Part shown: positions 18,033 to 26,550 of the stretch, piece by piece
Layout of the letters: every line of letters starts with the position of its first letter
Position numbering within the stretch: position 1 is the stretch's first letter
Assembly (NCBI RefSeq): GCF_003319105.1
Contig: NZ_QOHH01000005.1
Span: 62,001 to 126,000 of the forward strand
Length of the DNA: 64,000 nucleotides
Reading direction: 5' to 3'
Source: Blastococcus sp. TF02-09
GTDB taxonomy: Bacteria; Actinomycetota; Actinomycetes; Mycobacteriales; Geodermatophilaceae
Translations under genes and position numbers: made by a program
Notes under the pieces: generated by a model
Told to the model about the DNA's origin: nothing
The model's input: the letters and a program-made list of their open reading frames with translations, nothing else
Database searches by the model: none

Positions 18033-20405
18033 CTACTTCGCGATCGTCCAGCCGAACATCATGGCGTGGTCCTCGTGGGCGAGATTGTGGCAGTGCGCCA
18101 CGTAGTCGCCCTCGAAGTCCCGGAACTGGCGGTAGATGATCACCGACTCGCCCGGGTCGAGCGCCACCAGGTCCTCGCGGGAGCCGTCGTCGGGATGGGC
18201 GGCGTCGGTCTTCTGCGAGCCGTCCGGGTTGATCATCAGCTTCCCGTTCCGCATCACCGTGCGGTGCTCCTCCATGTGCAGGTGGAACGGGTGCACCCAG
18301 CCGCCGCCGCCGTTGCGGATCTCCCACAGGGCGTAGCTGTCCTTCTTGACGACTGCCTTCGGCGTCTTGCCGGCCGGGTTCTTCAGGCTGGTCACCGGGG
18401 TGCTCGGGTCGAACTCCTGACCGTTGATGAGCCACTCGGTCTCCCCGCTGCCGCTGCCGCGCTGCACCTCGAAGACCAGCCGGTTGCGCATGGCGGCGTC
18501 GAACTCGGGGGTGCCGGGCTTGAGGCGCATCTCGGGCAGCGGCCGCAGCAGCTTGCCGGGGAAGACGTTGCTGGCGTCCGGGGCCTCGGCGTCGTCCTCG
18601 ATCTCGAAGGCCAGCACCGGCACCTTGTAGGTGGGGTCGGGGGAGGAGCGCGTGGAGCTGTTCAACATCCGCCCGTCCTTCATCCGCATCACGTCGGTCA
18701 GGTAGATGCGCTCGCCCTTCCGGGTGGCCCTGCCCTTCTTGCTGCCGGCGCCGTAGGTGCGGAAGTCGATCACCATCTCCCGCCGCTTGGCCGGCCACAG
18801 CTCGAAGGAGTCGCGGGTCAGCACCTTGGGCAGCAGCCCGCCGTCGGAGGCGATCTGCATCATCTGCATGCACTGCTCCCCGTCGGGGATGCGGTACTGG
18901 CCCTGCAGTTCGTCCCCGGAGAGGCCGAGGTCCCGGGCCGCCTTCGGCCCGCCCGCCGAGCTCATCAGCTTGAACTCGTAGATCCGGGCCAGGGAGCAGT
19001 CGAGGAACCGGAACCGGTACTTGCGCCGCTTGACCTTGAGCACCGGGTACGCGGTGCCGTTCACCGTGAACAGGTCGCCCACGAAGCCGTGGTTGGGGAA
19101 GTGCTTGTAGAAGGTGCGGCCCCACCACTCGGGGTGCTTGAGGTTGCCGGGGATGGGCGCGCCGTTCTCGTCGAGGAACTCCCGGTCGTGCATGTCGTGG
19201 TGCACGGTGACGCCGTCGTCCAGCCGGGCGTCGAAGAACGCCAGCGGGATGTCGTAGTCCACGCCGTTGCCGTTGGGGACGCCGGGCAGCCCGAGGCCCT
19301 TGGTCTCGTCCCCGTCGTCCAGCCCGCCGGGCTTCAAGCCGTTCGGCTTGCCCGGGGTGCCGGCGTCCGGGTTGAACTTCAGGTAGGTGGCGTCGGTCCG
19401 GTAGTCCTTGGGGTCGTAGATCGGGTAGAGGCCGACCATGCCCTTGTAGACATTGGACCCGGTCTGGTCCATCCGGTGGTCGTGGAACCAGAAGAAGCTC
19501 TGCTTCTCGGCGTCGTCGCCGCCGGCCGGCCAGTTCAGGTACAGGTTGTCGCACCACGTGCCCGGGCCGTAGCCATTGACCTCGACGTCGTCGAAGTCCT
19601 TGAAGAAGTAGTGCGGGTTGCCGTCGCTCTCCGGCGCCGTGTGGCCGTTGTGCAGGTGGGTGAGGAACGTCTTGTCCGGCGCTCCGAAGTCCATCGTCGG
19701 CAACTTCTGCGGGTTGTTCCCGAGCTGGTTCGCGAAGCGCACCAGCGCGGGACGGCCGTAGCGGGCGTGGATGGCCGGCCCGGGGAACGTGCCGGCGAAC
19801 GCGTAGACGGTGCTGGCCGGCAGGAACCGGGGGACCCCTGCGGGGTAGGTCCGGCCGTCGCGGTCGAAGGAGACCGTCGGCTTCCCGTTGGCGTCGATGG
19901 GCAGCACCTTGGACGAGGTGAACGAGTGCTCGGCGATCTGCACGGGCAGGTGGTACTGGATCGGCTCCGGGTAGGGGATACCGCCGTTGCCAGCCATGAT
20001 CCGCTCGTCGTCGGACCAGCACTGGTGGGCCTGGAAGGACCCGTCCTTCTTGGCGAGGCTCGACTGCTTGCCCTTGCCGGCCTCGGGCAGGCCGGAGGTC
20101 GGCTGCAGCACCGCCGGGATCGGGAGCTGGTCCTTGAAGGGTTCGAGGACCAGCGGGCTGGTCGGGAACACCTCCGTGTAGAGCGAGTCGGCCAGCTCGA
20201 TCGATGCCGCGTTGAAGACGCCCTCCGGCGTGTTCAGGCCCTGCCGGGCCAGCGACGGGGCGAGCATCGAGTGGAGGGTGTAGGCGGTGGCCAGCGCCGC
20301 ACCCCTGGCCCCGGTCCGGAGAACGGTGCGCCGCGACAGCTGCCGCGGAGTCGTCGGTGGGGGCGCAGCGTCGCCGGCGGGGCTGGGCTGCTGGTGGACG
20401 GTCAT
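18033..20405 (-). CDS. Tat-exported multicopper oxidase (bilirubin oxidase/phenoxazinone synthase-like)
   Basis: A 790-residue laccase-type oxidase. A twin-arginine signal (SRRTVLR, residues 24-30) exports it folded. All four copper-ligand motifs are present: THLHNGH near residue 247, FWFHDH near 304, HPFHLH near 703 and HCHNLAHEDHAMM near 768. The last carries the type 1 copper Cys and an axial Met. It therefore should oxidise phenols, bilirubin-like substrates or metal ions with reduction of O2 to water. It is longer than CotA (about 510) or phenoxazinone synthase (about 630), with the extra length in loops between cupredoxin domains. It is followed by a membrane protein gene. Confidence 0.93.
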   Translation of the reverse strand: MTVHQQPSPAGDAAPPPTTPRQLSRRTVLRTGARGAALATAYTLHSMLAPSLARQGLNTPEGVFNAASIELADSLYTEVFPTSPLVLEPFKDQLPIPAVLQPTSGLPEAGKGKQSSLAKKDGSFQAHQCWSDDERIMAGNGGIPYPEPIQYHLPVQIAEHSFTSSKVLPIDANGKPTVSFDRDGRTYPAGVPRFLPASTVYAFAGTFPGPAIHARYGRPALVRFANQLGNNPQKLPTMDFGAPDKTFLTHLHNGHTAPESDGNPHYFFKDFDDVEVNGYGPGTWCDNLYLNWPAGGDDAEKQSFFWFHDHRMDQTGSNVYKGMVGLYPIYDPKDYRTDATYLKFNPDAGTPGKPNGLKPGGLDDGDETKGLGLPGVPNGNGVDYDIPLAFFDARLDDGVTVHHDMHDREFLDENGAPIPGNLKHPEWWGRTFYKHFPNHGFVGDLFTVNGTAYPVLKVKRRKYRFRFLDCSLARIYEFKLMSSAGGPKAARDLGLSGDELQGQYRIPDGEQCMQMMQIASDGGLLPKVLTRDSFELWPAKRREMVIDFRTYGAGSKKGRATRKGERIYLTDVMRMKDGRMLNSSTRSSPDPTYKVPVLAFEIEDDAEAPDASNVFPGKLLRPLPEMRLKPGTPEFDAAMRNRLVFEVQRGSGSGETEWLINGQEFDPSTPVTSLKNPAGKTPKAVVKKDSYALWEIRNGGGGWVHPFHLHMEEHRTVMRNGKLMINPDGSQKTDAAHPDDGSREDLVALDPGESVIIYRQFRDFEGDYVAHCHNLAHEDHAMMFGWTIAK

Positions 20406-20496
20406 GGGTGGCTTCTCCCTGTGTGCACCCTGGCGGGCTGCCTGTCGAGCGGCTCGATCCTTCGCCGCCCTGCGGGCACGCCACAGGCCACCGATG

Positions 20497-20524
20497 GGGG
20501 GTCGGGGACCCCCTGTACTAGGGG
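20497..20524. promoter_or_regulatory. Overlapping G/C-tract palindromes upstream of the multicopper oxidase
   Basis: GGGGGTC-GGG-GACCCCC (20497-20513) overlaps CCCCT-GTACT-AGGGG (20510-20524), about 95-120 bp upstream of the oxidase ATG. G-tract palindromes of this form are typical of CsoR-type copper-responsive operators. Assignment to CsoR is inference from form and target gene only. Confidence 0.35.
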
Positions 20525-20534
20525 CCGGTGAGCC

Positions 20535-20933
20535 TCAGTCGAAGCTGCCGGCGCCGTCCCGGCGGTAGGGCGACCTCCGCTCCACCCGGTCGCGCTCCGC
20601 GCGCTCCTCGCGCAGCCGGCCGGCGGTGCCCGGGGGATAGCCGGCCTTCACCGCCCGGTGCTCGTTCGTCTCGGTCATGAACGCCGTCGAGAACAGCAGC
20701 CCGATGAGCACCCCGCCGGCCGCTGCCGACACCCGGTAGGCCAGCGGCACCGGGGGCAGCAGGGGGCACAGGACGACGACGGGGAACAGCTGGACCAGCG
20801 CGCGGGCGAAGTGCCGCCAGATCCACGTCCGGCAGGTCGTGTCGGCCAGCACCCACGGGGAGAGCCGCCGGGGGAGGCCGCCGCCGAGGGCGTACCAGAG
20901 CCACTGCGCCGGGTTCGGCCGTTCGCTCCCCAC
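20535..20933 (-). CDS. DUF5313 family membrane protein
   Basis: A 132-residue actinobacterial protein of the DUF5313 type, recognised by the N-terminal PNPAQWLWYALGGGLPRR segment and the WVLADTTCRTW stretch. Two membrane helices (about 45-62 and 64-84) are followed by a charged cytoplasmic tail. No function is known. It starts at GTG 20933 with a TACCGT -10 only seven bases away, back to back with the leaderless rarD promoter. Confidence 0.82.
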   Translation of the reverse strand: MGSERPNPAQWLWYALGGGLPRRLSPWVLADTTCRTWIWRHFARALVQLFPVVVLCPLLPPVPLAYRVSAAAGGVLIGLLFSTAFMTETNEHRAVKAGYPPGTAGRLREERAERDRVERRSPYRRDGAGSFD

Positions 20934-20940
20934 GCGTACG

Positions 20941-20946
20941 ACGGTA
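20941..20946 (-). promoter_or_regulatory. Leaderless -10 element of the DUF5313 gene
   Basis: TACCGT on the minus strand, seven bases from the GTG start at 20933. Confidence 0.45.
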
Positions 20947-20960
20947 TGCCCCCGCGGGCG

Positions 20961-20966
20961 TACGGT
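20961..20966 (+). promoter_or_regulatory. Leaderless -10 element of rarD
   Basis: TACGGT on the plus strand, eight bases from the GTG start at 20975; the intervening bases carry no ribosome site. It faces the DUF5313 promoter within a 41-bp divergent region. Confidence 0.45.
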
Positions 20967-20974
20967 GACCCCCC

Positions 20975-21886
20975 GTGGACGAGCGACGTCTGGGGATCCT
21001 CTCCGGCCTGGCCGCCTACACGATGTGGGGCCTGTTCCCGCTCTACTTCCCGCTCCTGGAGCCCGCGGGCGGGGTGGAGATCGTCGCCCACCGGATCGTC
21101 TGGTCGTTGCTGTTCGTCGCCCTGCTGCTCACCGTCGTCCGCCGCTGGGGGCTGGTGCGGGCCGCCGTCGCCGACCGGCGGACGGTGCTGGTCCTCGCGG
21201 GCGCGTCGGTGCTCATCGCGGCGAACTGGCTGATCTTCGTCTACGGCGTGAACTCCGGCCACGTCGTCGAGACCTCGCTCGGCTACTTCATCAACCCGCT
21301 GGTGAGCGTCCTGCTCGGGGTGGTCGTCTTCGGCGAGCGGCTGCGCCGGCTGCAGTGGGTGGCGGTCGGGATCGCGGCGGTCGCGGTCGCCGTGCTCACC
21401 GTCGACTACGGCCGGCCGCCGTGGATCGCCCTGGGACTCGCGGCCAGCTTCGGCCTCTACGGGCTGATGAAGAAGGTGGTCCGGGTCGAGGCCGCGCCGG
21501 GCCTGTTCCTCGAGACGGCGGTCATGACCCTCCCGGCGATCGCGCTCCTGGGCTTCCTGCACGCCGACGGCGCGGGGACGTTCGCCGGCGCCGGGCACGC
21601 GCTGCTGCTGGCCAGCTCCGGCATCGCCACCGCCGTCCCGCTGCTGCTGTTCGCGGCGGCCGCCCGCCGGATCCCGCTGTCCACGGTCGGGCTGCTCCAG
21701 TACCTCACGCCGCTCATGCAGCTCTCGGTCGGCGTCTTCGTCTACGACGAGGCGATGCCCCCGGCGCGGCTGGCCGGATTCGCCGTCGTCTGGGTGGCCC
21801 TGGCGGTCTTCACCGCCGACAGCCTGCGACACGCCCGTGCAGGGACACGCCGGTCGATTCCGGAGGTCGTCCCGGCCGGATTGTGA
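20975..21886 (+). CDS. rarD: RarD-type EamA family transporter
   Basis: A 303-residue drug/metabolite-superfamily permease with ten predicted helices in two EamA repeats. The RarD subfamily is indicated by the N-terminal GILSGLAAYTMWGLFPLYFPLL segment, the NWLIFVYGVNSGHVVETSLGYFINPL signature near residue 78 and the LLQYLTPLMQL motif near 250. RarD was named for a chloramphenicol-sensitivity phenotype in other bacteria; the true substrate is not known. It is probably monocistronic. Confidence 0.92.
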   Translation: MDERRLGILSGLAAYTMWGLFPLYFPLLEPAGGVEIVAHRIVWSLLFVALLLTVVRRWGLVRAAVADRRTVLVLAGASVLIAANWLIFVYGVNSGHVVETSLGYFINPLVSVLLGVVVFGERLRRLQWVAVGIAAVAVAVLTVDYGRPPWIALGLAASFGLYGLMKKVVRVEAAPGLFLETAVMTLPAIALLGFLHADGAGTFAGAGHALLLASSGIATAVPLLLFAAAARRIPLSTVGLLQYLTPLMQLSVGVFVYDEAMPPARLAGFAVVWVALAVFTADSLRHARAGTRRSIPEVVPAGL

Positions 21887-22008
21887 CCTCCGCCGCCGTC
21901 CGCGCGCGGCGCCGCCGCGCTGCCCGGAACTGTCGGAGGTCCCCTCTAGCGTTCCTCTCGAGCCGCCCGCACCACGGGTCGGCCCGGTCCAGCAGGAGGC
22001 GCACGAGC

Positions 22009-22350
22009 ATGACCACCGACCTCGCCGCGGCGGCCTCGGCAGCCCGCGACGACGACGCCGCGGAGGCCGTTGCACCGGCATCCGTGCAGGTCACAGCCCC
22101 GGGGCTCACCGCCCGCGAGCTGGCGATGCTCGCCTTCGAGCGGCAGTGGTGGCGGGCGGCCGGCGCCAAGGAGACGGCGATCCGCGACCGTTTCGGCCTG
22201 AGCCCGACCCGCTACTACCAGGTGCTCAACGCCCTGGTCGACCGGTCGGAGGCGCTGGCGGCCGACCCCCTGCTGGTCCGCAGGTTGCGGCGGGTGCGCG
22301 CGGCACGGCAACGGACGCGTCCGTCCCGAGGTCCTGGGCATCGAGAGTGA
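22009..22350 (+). CDS. DUF3263 domain-containing protein
   Basis: A 113-residue protein whose middle (residues 27-90) is the DUF3263 helix-turn-helix-like domain: ELAMLAFERQWWR, then KETAIRDRFGLSPTRYYQVLN. It is probably DNA-binding. It lies directly upstream of a LytR_C protein, the same pairing as mycobacterial Rv0430-Rv0431. The ATG has an AGGAGG site. The arginine-rich tail has no recognisable domain. Confidence 0.88.
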   Translation: MTTDLAAAASAARDDDAAEAVAPASVQVTAPGLTARELAMLAFERQWWRAAGAKETAIRDRFGLSPTRYYQVLNALVDRSEALAADPLLVRRLRRVRAARQRTRPSRGPGHRE

Positions 22351-22371
22351 CAAGCATTAGATTCCGTCACC

Positions 22372-23661
22372 GTGGGCAGGCACGCGGGATCAGGCAGTGA
22401 CGGGATGAGTGCTCCGGTGGCCGGTGGCCGCCGTCGGACGGATGCTCCCGGCGCCCTCTGGCGCGGGGTTCCTGACGCCGGGCTGGGCGAGCACCCGACC
22501 GCTCCCGGACGCGATCGCGCCCGCCTGAACCCGGCCCCCTCGCGCCGCCCCACCGCCGCCGCCGTGGCGAACCGGCCGGCCGAGCCGGGTGCCCCCGTGT
22601 CCCGCGCGCGCCTGCCCCTGCCTCCGGTCCCGGTCTCCTCGCGCCCCTCGGCGCCGCTGGAGGAGCGCGCCGGAGCGCTCGCCGAGAGCCTCCGCGCCGC
22701 CGAGGCCGCCGCCGCCCGCCGCAAGAGCGTGTGGGTCGACGACGACGCCGCGCCCGCGAGCACCGGCCCGACCGGCATCGGCAGCGGCGCTCCCGCGCCC
22801 CGCCTCCCGCGGCAGGCCGGCGGGAGCTCCGACGCCCGCTACGGCGACTGGACCAAGCCCTCCCGCTCCGGCGAGCTGCCCTCGGAGGAGGAGATGCGGG
22901 CGGCGCTCGCGCCCGTCCCCGCCACCTCGCTCATCCCCGAGCGCTCCGTCGCCCAGCGCGACGAGGACATCCCCGACCTCGACGAGGAGACCCCGGCGCG
23001 TCCCGCCCGCGGCTCCTCGCGTGCCGCCGTCGGTGGCCGCGCCGCGCTCCGCGCCGAGCGGCAGGCGGCCGACGACGCCCGCCGGCGGGCCGCCAAGGAG
23101 AACGGCATCACCCTGCTGGACGACGAGCCCCGTCGGGCCCCGCGCCGCGTGGCCAAGGGTCTGGTCGCCATGGGCGTCGTCGCCCTGGGTGTGCTCGGCG
23201 TCTACCAGGTGACCTCGCCCAAGACCGACGAGGCCGCCGCCTCGACGCGCACCACCCCCGCGACCACGTCGGTCGCCCCCGTCACGCCGCTGCCCCCGCT
23301 GCCCGAGCTCGACACGGGGGCCGAGACGGTCCCCGTGGAGGAGGTCGCGCCGAGCGCCCCGGTGCGCGTGCCGCTCGCCGTGCTCAACGCCACCGACGTC
23401 ACCGGCCTGGCCGCCAAGATCTCGGGCGTCGTGGTCGGCGGCGGCTGGGAGGCCGCGGGCGTCGGCGCCTACAACGGCGACGACGTGCCCGCCACGACCG
23501 TCTACTACACCGAGGGCGACGAGACGCAGCGCCAGGCGGCCCTGCAGCTGGTCGAGCAGTTCCCGCAGCTGCAGGGGCCGGCGCCGCGCTTCTTCGAGCT
23601 GCCCGCCGAGGTCGACGCCTCGAGCCTGGTCATCGTCGCCGCCGGCGAGTGGGTGCCCTGA
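22372..23661 (+). CDS. LytR C-terminal domain membrane protein
   Basis: A 429-residue protein: a long disordered, Pro/Ala/Arg-rich cytoplasmic region (1-255), a single transmembrane helix (about 260-280), a Thr/Pro linker, and an extracytoplasmic LytR_C domain (about 340-425, with VRVPLAVLNATDVTGLA and YNGDDVPATTVYY). LytR_C is found at the end of cell-wall polymer ligases (LCP proteins), but here the catalytic LCP domain is absent. It starts at GTG 22372, 22 bases after the DUF3263 gene. Confidence 0.85.
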   Translation: MGRHAGSGSDGMSAPVAGGRRRTDAPGALWRGVPDAGLGEHPTAPGRDRARLNPAPSRRPTAAAVANRPAEPGAPVSRARLPLPPVPVSSRPSAPLEERAGALAESLRAAEAAAARRKSVWVDDDAAPASTGPTGIGSGAPAPRLPRQAGGSSDARYGDWTKPSRSGELPSEEEMRAALAPVPATSLIPERSVAQRDEDIPDLDEETPARPARGSSRAAVGGRAALRAERQAADDARRRAAKENGITLLDDEPRRAPRRVAKGLVAMGVVALGVLGVYQVTSPKTDEAAASTRTTPATTSVAPVTPLPPLPELDTGAETVPVEEVAPSAPVRVPLAVLNATDVTGLAAKISGVVVGGGWEAAGVGAYNGDDVPATTVYYTEGDETQRQAALQLVEQFPQLQGPAPRFFELPAEVDASSLVIVAAGEWVP

Positions 23662-23718
23662 TCTCCGCTGGTTGACCGCCTGCGGAACACCCCCCGCACG
23701 CCGTCCGTTGGCCGGTTC

Positions 23719-26550
23719 GTGCGTCGCTCCCGCGGGCTCGTGCGTCCGCGCCCCGGCGCCCGGCGCGCGCTCGCCGTCCTCCTGCCCCTGGTCGCCGGCG
23801 CCGTCCTCGCCGGGGCCGCCCCCGCCGCGGCCGCCGACGGCGTCCGCACGGAGGACGCCCGGATCTCCAGCGGATCGGGTGCCGACGCGGTGGAGCTGGA
23901 CACGACGCTGTACCTGCCGGCCGGGGACGAGCTGCCGGCGCCCGCGGTGGTGCTCGCGCACGGCTTCGGAGGCAGCAAGCAGTCCGTGGCCGACGACGCC
24001 CGCGCGATGGCCGGGCGCGGCTACGTCGTCCTCACCTTCTCCGCGCGCGGGTTCGGCGACAGCACGGGGCAGATCGGGCTGGTCGACCCGGACCGCGAGG
24101 GAGCCGACCTCGGCACGCTGGTCGACGTCCTCGCCGAGCGGGACGACGTCGTCCAGGACGGCGACGGGGACCCGCGGGTCGGCGTCGCCGGGGCCTCCTA
24201 CGGCGGCGCCCTGGCGCTGCTCGGCGCGGCCTACGACGAGCGCATCGACGCCATCGCACCGCAGATCACCTGGCACTCGCTGACCTCGGCGCTGTTCCCG
24301 TCGCAGACCGGCGCGGTGCCCGCCGGCACCCCGGCGGCGACACCGCAGGGCGACACCGGCGTCTACAAGCGGCTGTGGTCCGGGCTCTTCTTCGGCCTGG
24401 GTGCGGCGCCGTCGGGCGACCTGCTCGACGTGCTCGGCGGATCCGGCCTCCAGGACGGCGGACCGGTGCCGGCCGGCGTCGGCGCCGACAACGTCAGCCA
24501 GGCGCTCACCTGCGGCCGGTTCAGCGCCGAGGTGTGCGCGGCCTACCAGTCCGCCGCCTCGACCGGGACGCTGACGCCCGAGGCCGCCGCGGTGCTCGAC
24601 CGCGGCAGCCCGGCCGGTGTCCTGGACCGGATCACCGCGCCGACGCTGCTGATCCAGGGCACCCAGGACTCGCTCTTCGGGCTGGGCGAGGCCGACGCCA
24701 ACGCCCGGGGGATCGCCGCGAACGGCACGCCGGTGCAGGTGCTCTGGTACGCCGGCGGGCACGACACCCCGGCCTCCGACCGGGTCGCCGGCGATCTGCG
24801 CGACGCCGTCGGCGACTGGTTCGACGTGCACCTGCGCGGAGGGGACGCCGAGCTCGCCCCCTTCGCCTTCCCCGCACCCACAGGCCTGGGCACCGCGGGC
24901 ACCGTGGGGCGCGTCCAGGGCGGCACCCGCACGGTCACCGCCGACGGCTATCCCGGTCTCGACGGCGGGGAGCCCGTCCGCCGGACCGGCATCGAGCTGA
25001 CCGGGTCCCTGCAGCCGGTGGTCAACCCGGCCGGTGGGACGCCGGCGGCCCTGACGACGGTGCCCGGGCTGGGTGCGCTGACCGCGGCGCTCTCCGGGAC
25101 GACGCTGGAGATCCCCGGGCAGTCGGCGAGCTTCGAGAGCGCGCCGCTGGACGCCGCGGTCGAGGTGGTGGGCGCCCCGACGGTGACGCTCGACGTCTCC
25201 TCGGAGAGCGGCTCGGCCACGCTGTTCGCGAAGCTGTACGACGTCGCGCCCGGCGGCGCCACCGTGCTGCCGGCCGGCCTCGTGGCGCCGCTGCAGCTCA
25301 CCGGCCTGTCCACGGACCCGGCGCGGGCCACGACGGTGGAGGTGACGCTCCCCGCGGTCGTGCACCGCTTCGAGGCCGGCCACACGATGCGGGTCGTGGT
25401 CTCCTCGACCGACCAGGGCTTCGCCCTCCCGGCCCAGCCGGCCGTCTACTCCGTGGCCCTGGCCGACGCCGGAGCCGGCGTGAGCGTGCCCCAGGTGGCC
25501 GGCACGGTCGAGTCGGCCGGTGGGACGTCCCGCTGGTGGCTGCTCCTCGGCGGCCTGGTGCTCCTCGGCCTGCTGGGCTGGGGTGCCGCGTGGCTGGTCG
25601 GACGGCGCCGCGACCGGCTGGTCAGCGCGGTCGAGCCCGACGGCGAGGACGTGCCGCTGCGCTTCGAGGGCGTGACGAAGGCCTACCAGGACGGCTTCGT
25701 GGCGGTGCGCGACCTCTCCTTCGAGGTCCGCCGCGGCCAGGTGCTGGGCCTGCTCGGCCCGAACGGCGCCGGCAAGACGACGTCGCTGCGCATGCTCATG
25801 GGGCTGATCCAGCCCACGGAGGGGCGGATCAGCGTGTTCGGCCACGCTGCGCGGCCCGGCGCCCCGGTGCTGTCCCGGCTGGGCTCGTTCGTCGAGGGCA
25901 CCGGTCTGCTGCCGCACCTCTCGGGCCGGCAGAACCTGCGGCTGTACTGGGCCGCGACCGGGCGCCCGGCAGAGGACGCGCACATGGAGGAGGCGATCGA
26001 GGTCGCCGGCCTCGGTGCCGCCCTGGACCGGCCGGTGCGCCGCTACAGCCAGGGCATGCGGCAGCGCGTCGCGATCGCCCAGGCGATGCTGGGCCTGCCC
26101 GACCTGCTGGTGCTCGACGAGCCGACCAACGGGCTGGACCCGCCGCAGATCCACGCGATGCGCGACGTGCTGCGCTCCTACGCCGCGACCGGGCGCACGG
26201 TCATCGTCTCCAGCCACCTGCTCAGCGAGATCGAGCAGACCTGCAGCCACGTCGTCGTCATGGCCAAGGGGCAGAAGATCGCGCAGGGCACGGTGGAGGA
26301 AATCGTGGGCGCGGGCGGCGCGGTGCTCGTGGGGGTGGCCGAGGCCGACACCGACCGGGCGATCGCCGTCCTCGAGGCGCTCCCGGGCGTCACCGCCGCG
26401 CGCACCGACGACGGCCTGGTGGCCGACCTGGACGGCCACGGCCGTGCCGCGGCGCTGCAGGCGCTCGTGGCGGCCGGGATCGCCGTCGACCAGTTCACGC
26501 CGCGCCGTCGGCTCGAGGACGCCTTCCTGGCGCTGGTGGGGGAGTCATGA
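23719..26550 (+). CDS. Fusion: secreted S15/CocE-type hydrolase - membrane helix - ABC transporter ATPase
   Basis: A 943-residue three-part protein. Signal-like segment at 15-39. Residues 55-385 form an alpha/beta hydrolase with nucleophile Ser160 (GASYGG), Asp317 and His348 (GGHD), followed by a PepX C-terminal beta-sandwich (about 430-590) as in X-Pro dipeptidyl-peptidases and cocaine esterase. A helix at 606-628 ending in RRRDR puts the rest in the cytoplasm: a complete ABC ATPase with Walker A at 680-687, signature YSQGM at 776-780 and Walker B LLVLDEP at 796-802. The stop overlaps the permease ATG (ATGA). Predicted topology is hydrolase outside, ATPase inside. Start is the first GTG available in frame. 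Confidence 0.9.
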   Translation: MRRSRGLVRPRPGARRALAVLLPLVAGAVLAGAAPAAAADGVRTEDARISSGSGADAVELDTTLYLPAGDELPAPAVVLAHGFGGSKQSVADDARAMAGRGYVVLTFSARGFGDSTGQIGLVDPDREGADLGTLVDVLAERDDVVQDGDGDPRVGVAGASYGGALALLGAAYDERIDAIAPQITWHSLTSALFPSQTGAVPAGTPAATPQGDTGVYKRLWSGLFFGLGAAPSGDLLDVLGGSGLQDGGPVPAGVGADNVSQALTCGRFSAEVCAAYQSAASTGTLTPEAAAVLDRGSPAGVLDRITAPTLLIQGTQDSLFGLGEADANARGIAANGTPVQVLWYAGGHDTPASDRVAGDLRDAVGDWFDVHLRGGDAELAPFAFPAPTGLGTAGTVGRVQGGTRTVTADGYPGLDGGEPVRRTGIELTGSLQPVVNPAGGTPAALTTVPGLGALTAALSGTTLEIPGQSASFESAPLDAAVEVVGAPTVTLDVSSESGSATLFAKLYDVAPGGATVLPAGLVAPLQLTGLSTDPARATTVEVTLPAVVHRFEAGHTMRVVVSSTDQGFALPAQPAVYSVALADAGAGVSVPQVAGTVESAGGTSRWWLLLGGLVLLGLLGWGAAWLVGRRRDRLVSAVEPDGEDVPLRFEGVTKAYQDGFVAVRDLSFEVRRGQVLGLLGPNGAGKTTSLRMLMGLIQPTEGRISVFGHAARPGAPVLSRLGSFVEGTGLLPHLSGRQNLRLYWAATGRPAEDAHMEEAIEVAGLGAALDRPVRRYSQGMRQRVAIAQAMLGLPDLLVLDEPTNGLDPPQIHAMRDVLRSYAATGRTVIVSSHLLSEIEQTCSHVVVMAKGQKIAQGTVEEIVGAGGAVLVGVAEADTDRAIAVLEALPGVTAARTDDGLVADLDGHGRAAALQALVAAGIAVDQFTPRRRLEDAFLALVGES

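Noticed and set aside
17850..20531. An 893-codon plus-strand open frame opposite the multicopper oxidase
   Set aside because: Shadow of the oxidase; no conserved motif, no plausible start context.
22390..26439. A 1349-codon minus-strand open frame opposite the LytR_C gene and the hydrolase-ATPase fusion
   Set aside because: It is low-complexity Arg/Gly/Ala/His/Gln sequence with no domain, opposite strongly supported genes. GC-rich codon use leaves the complementary frame open.
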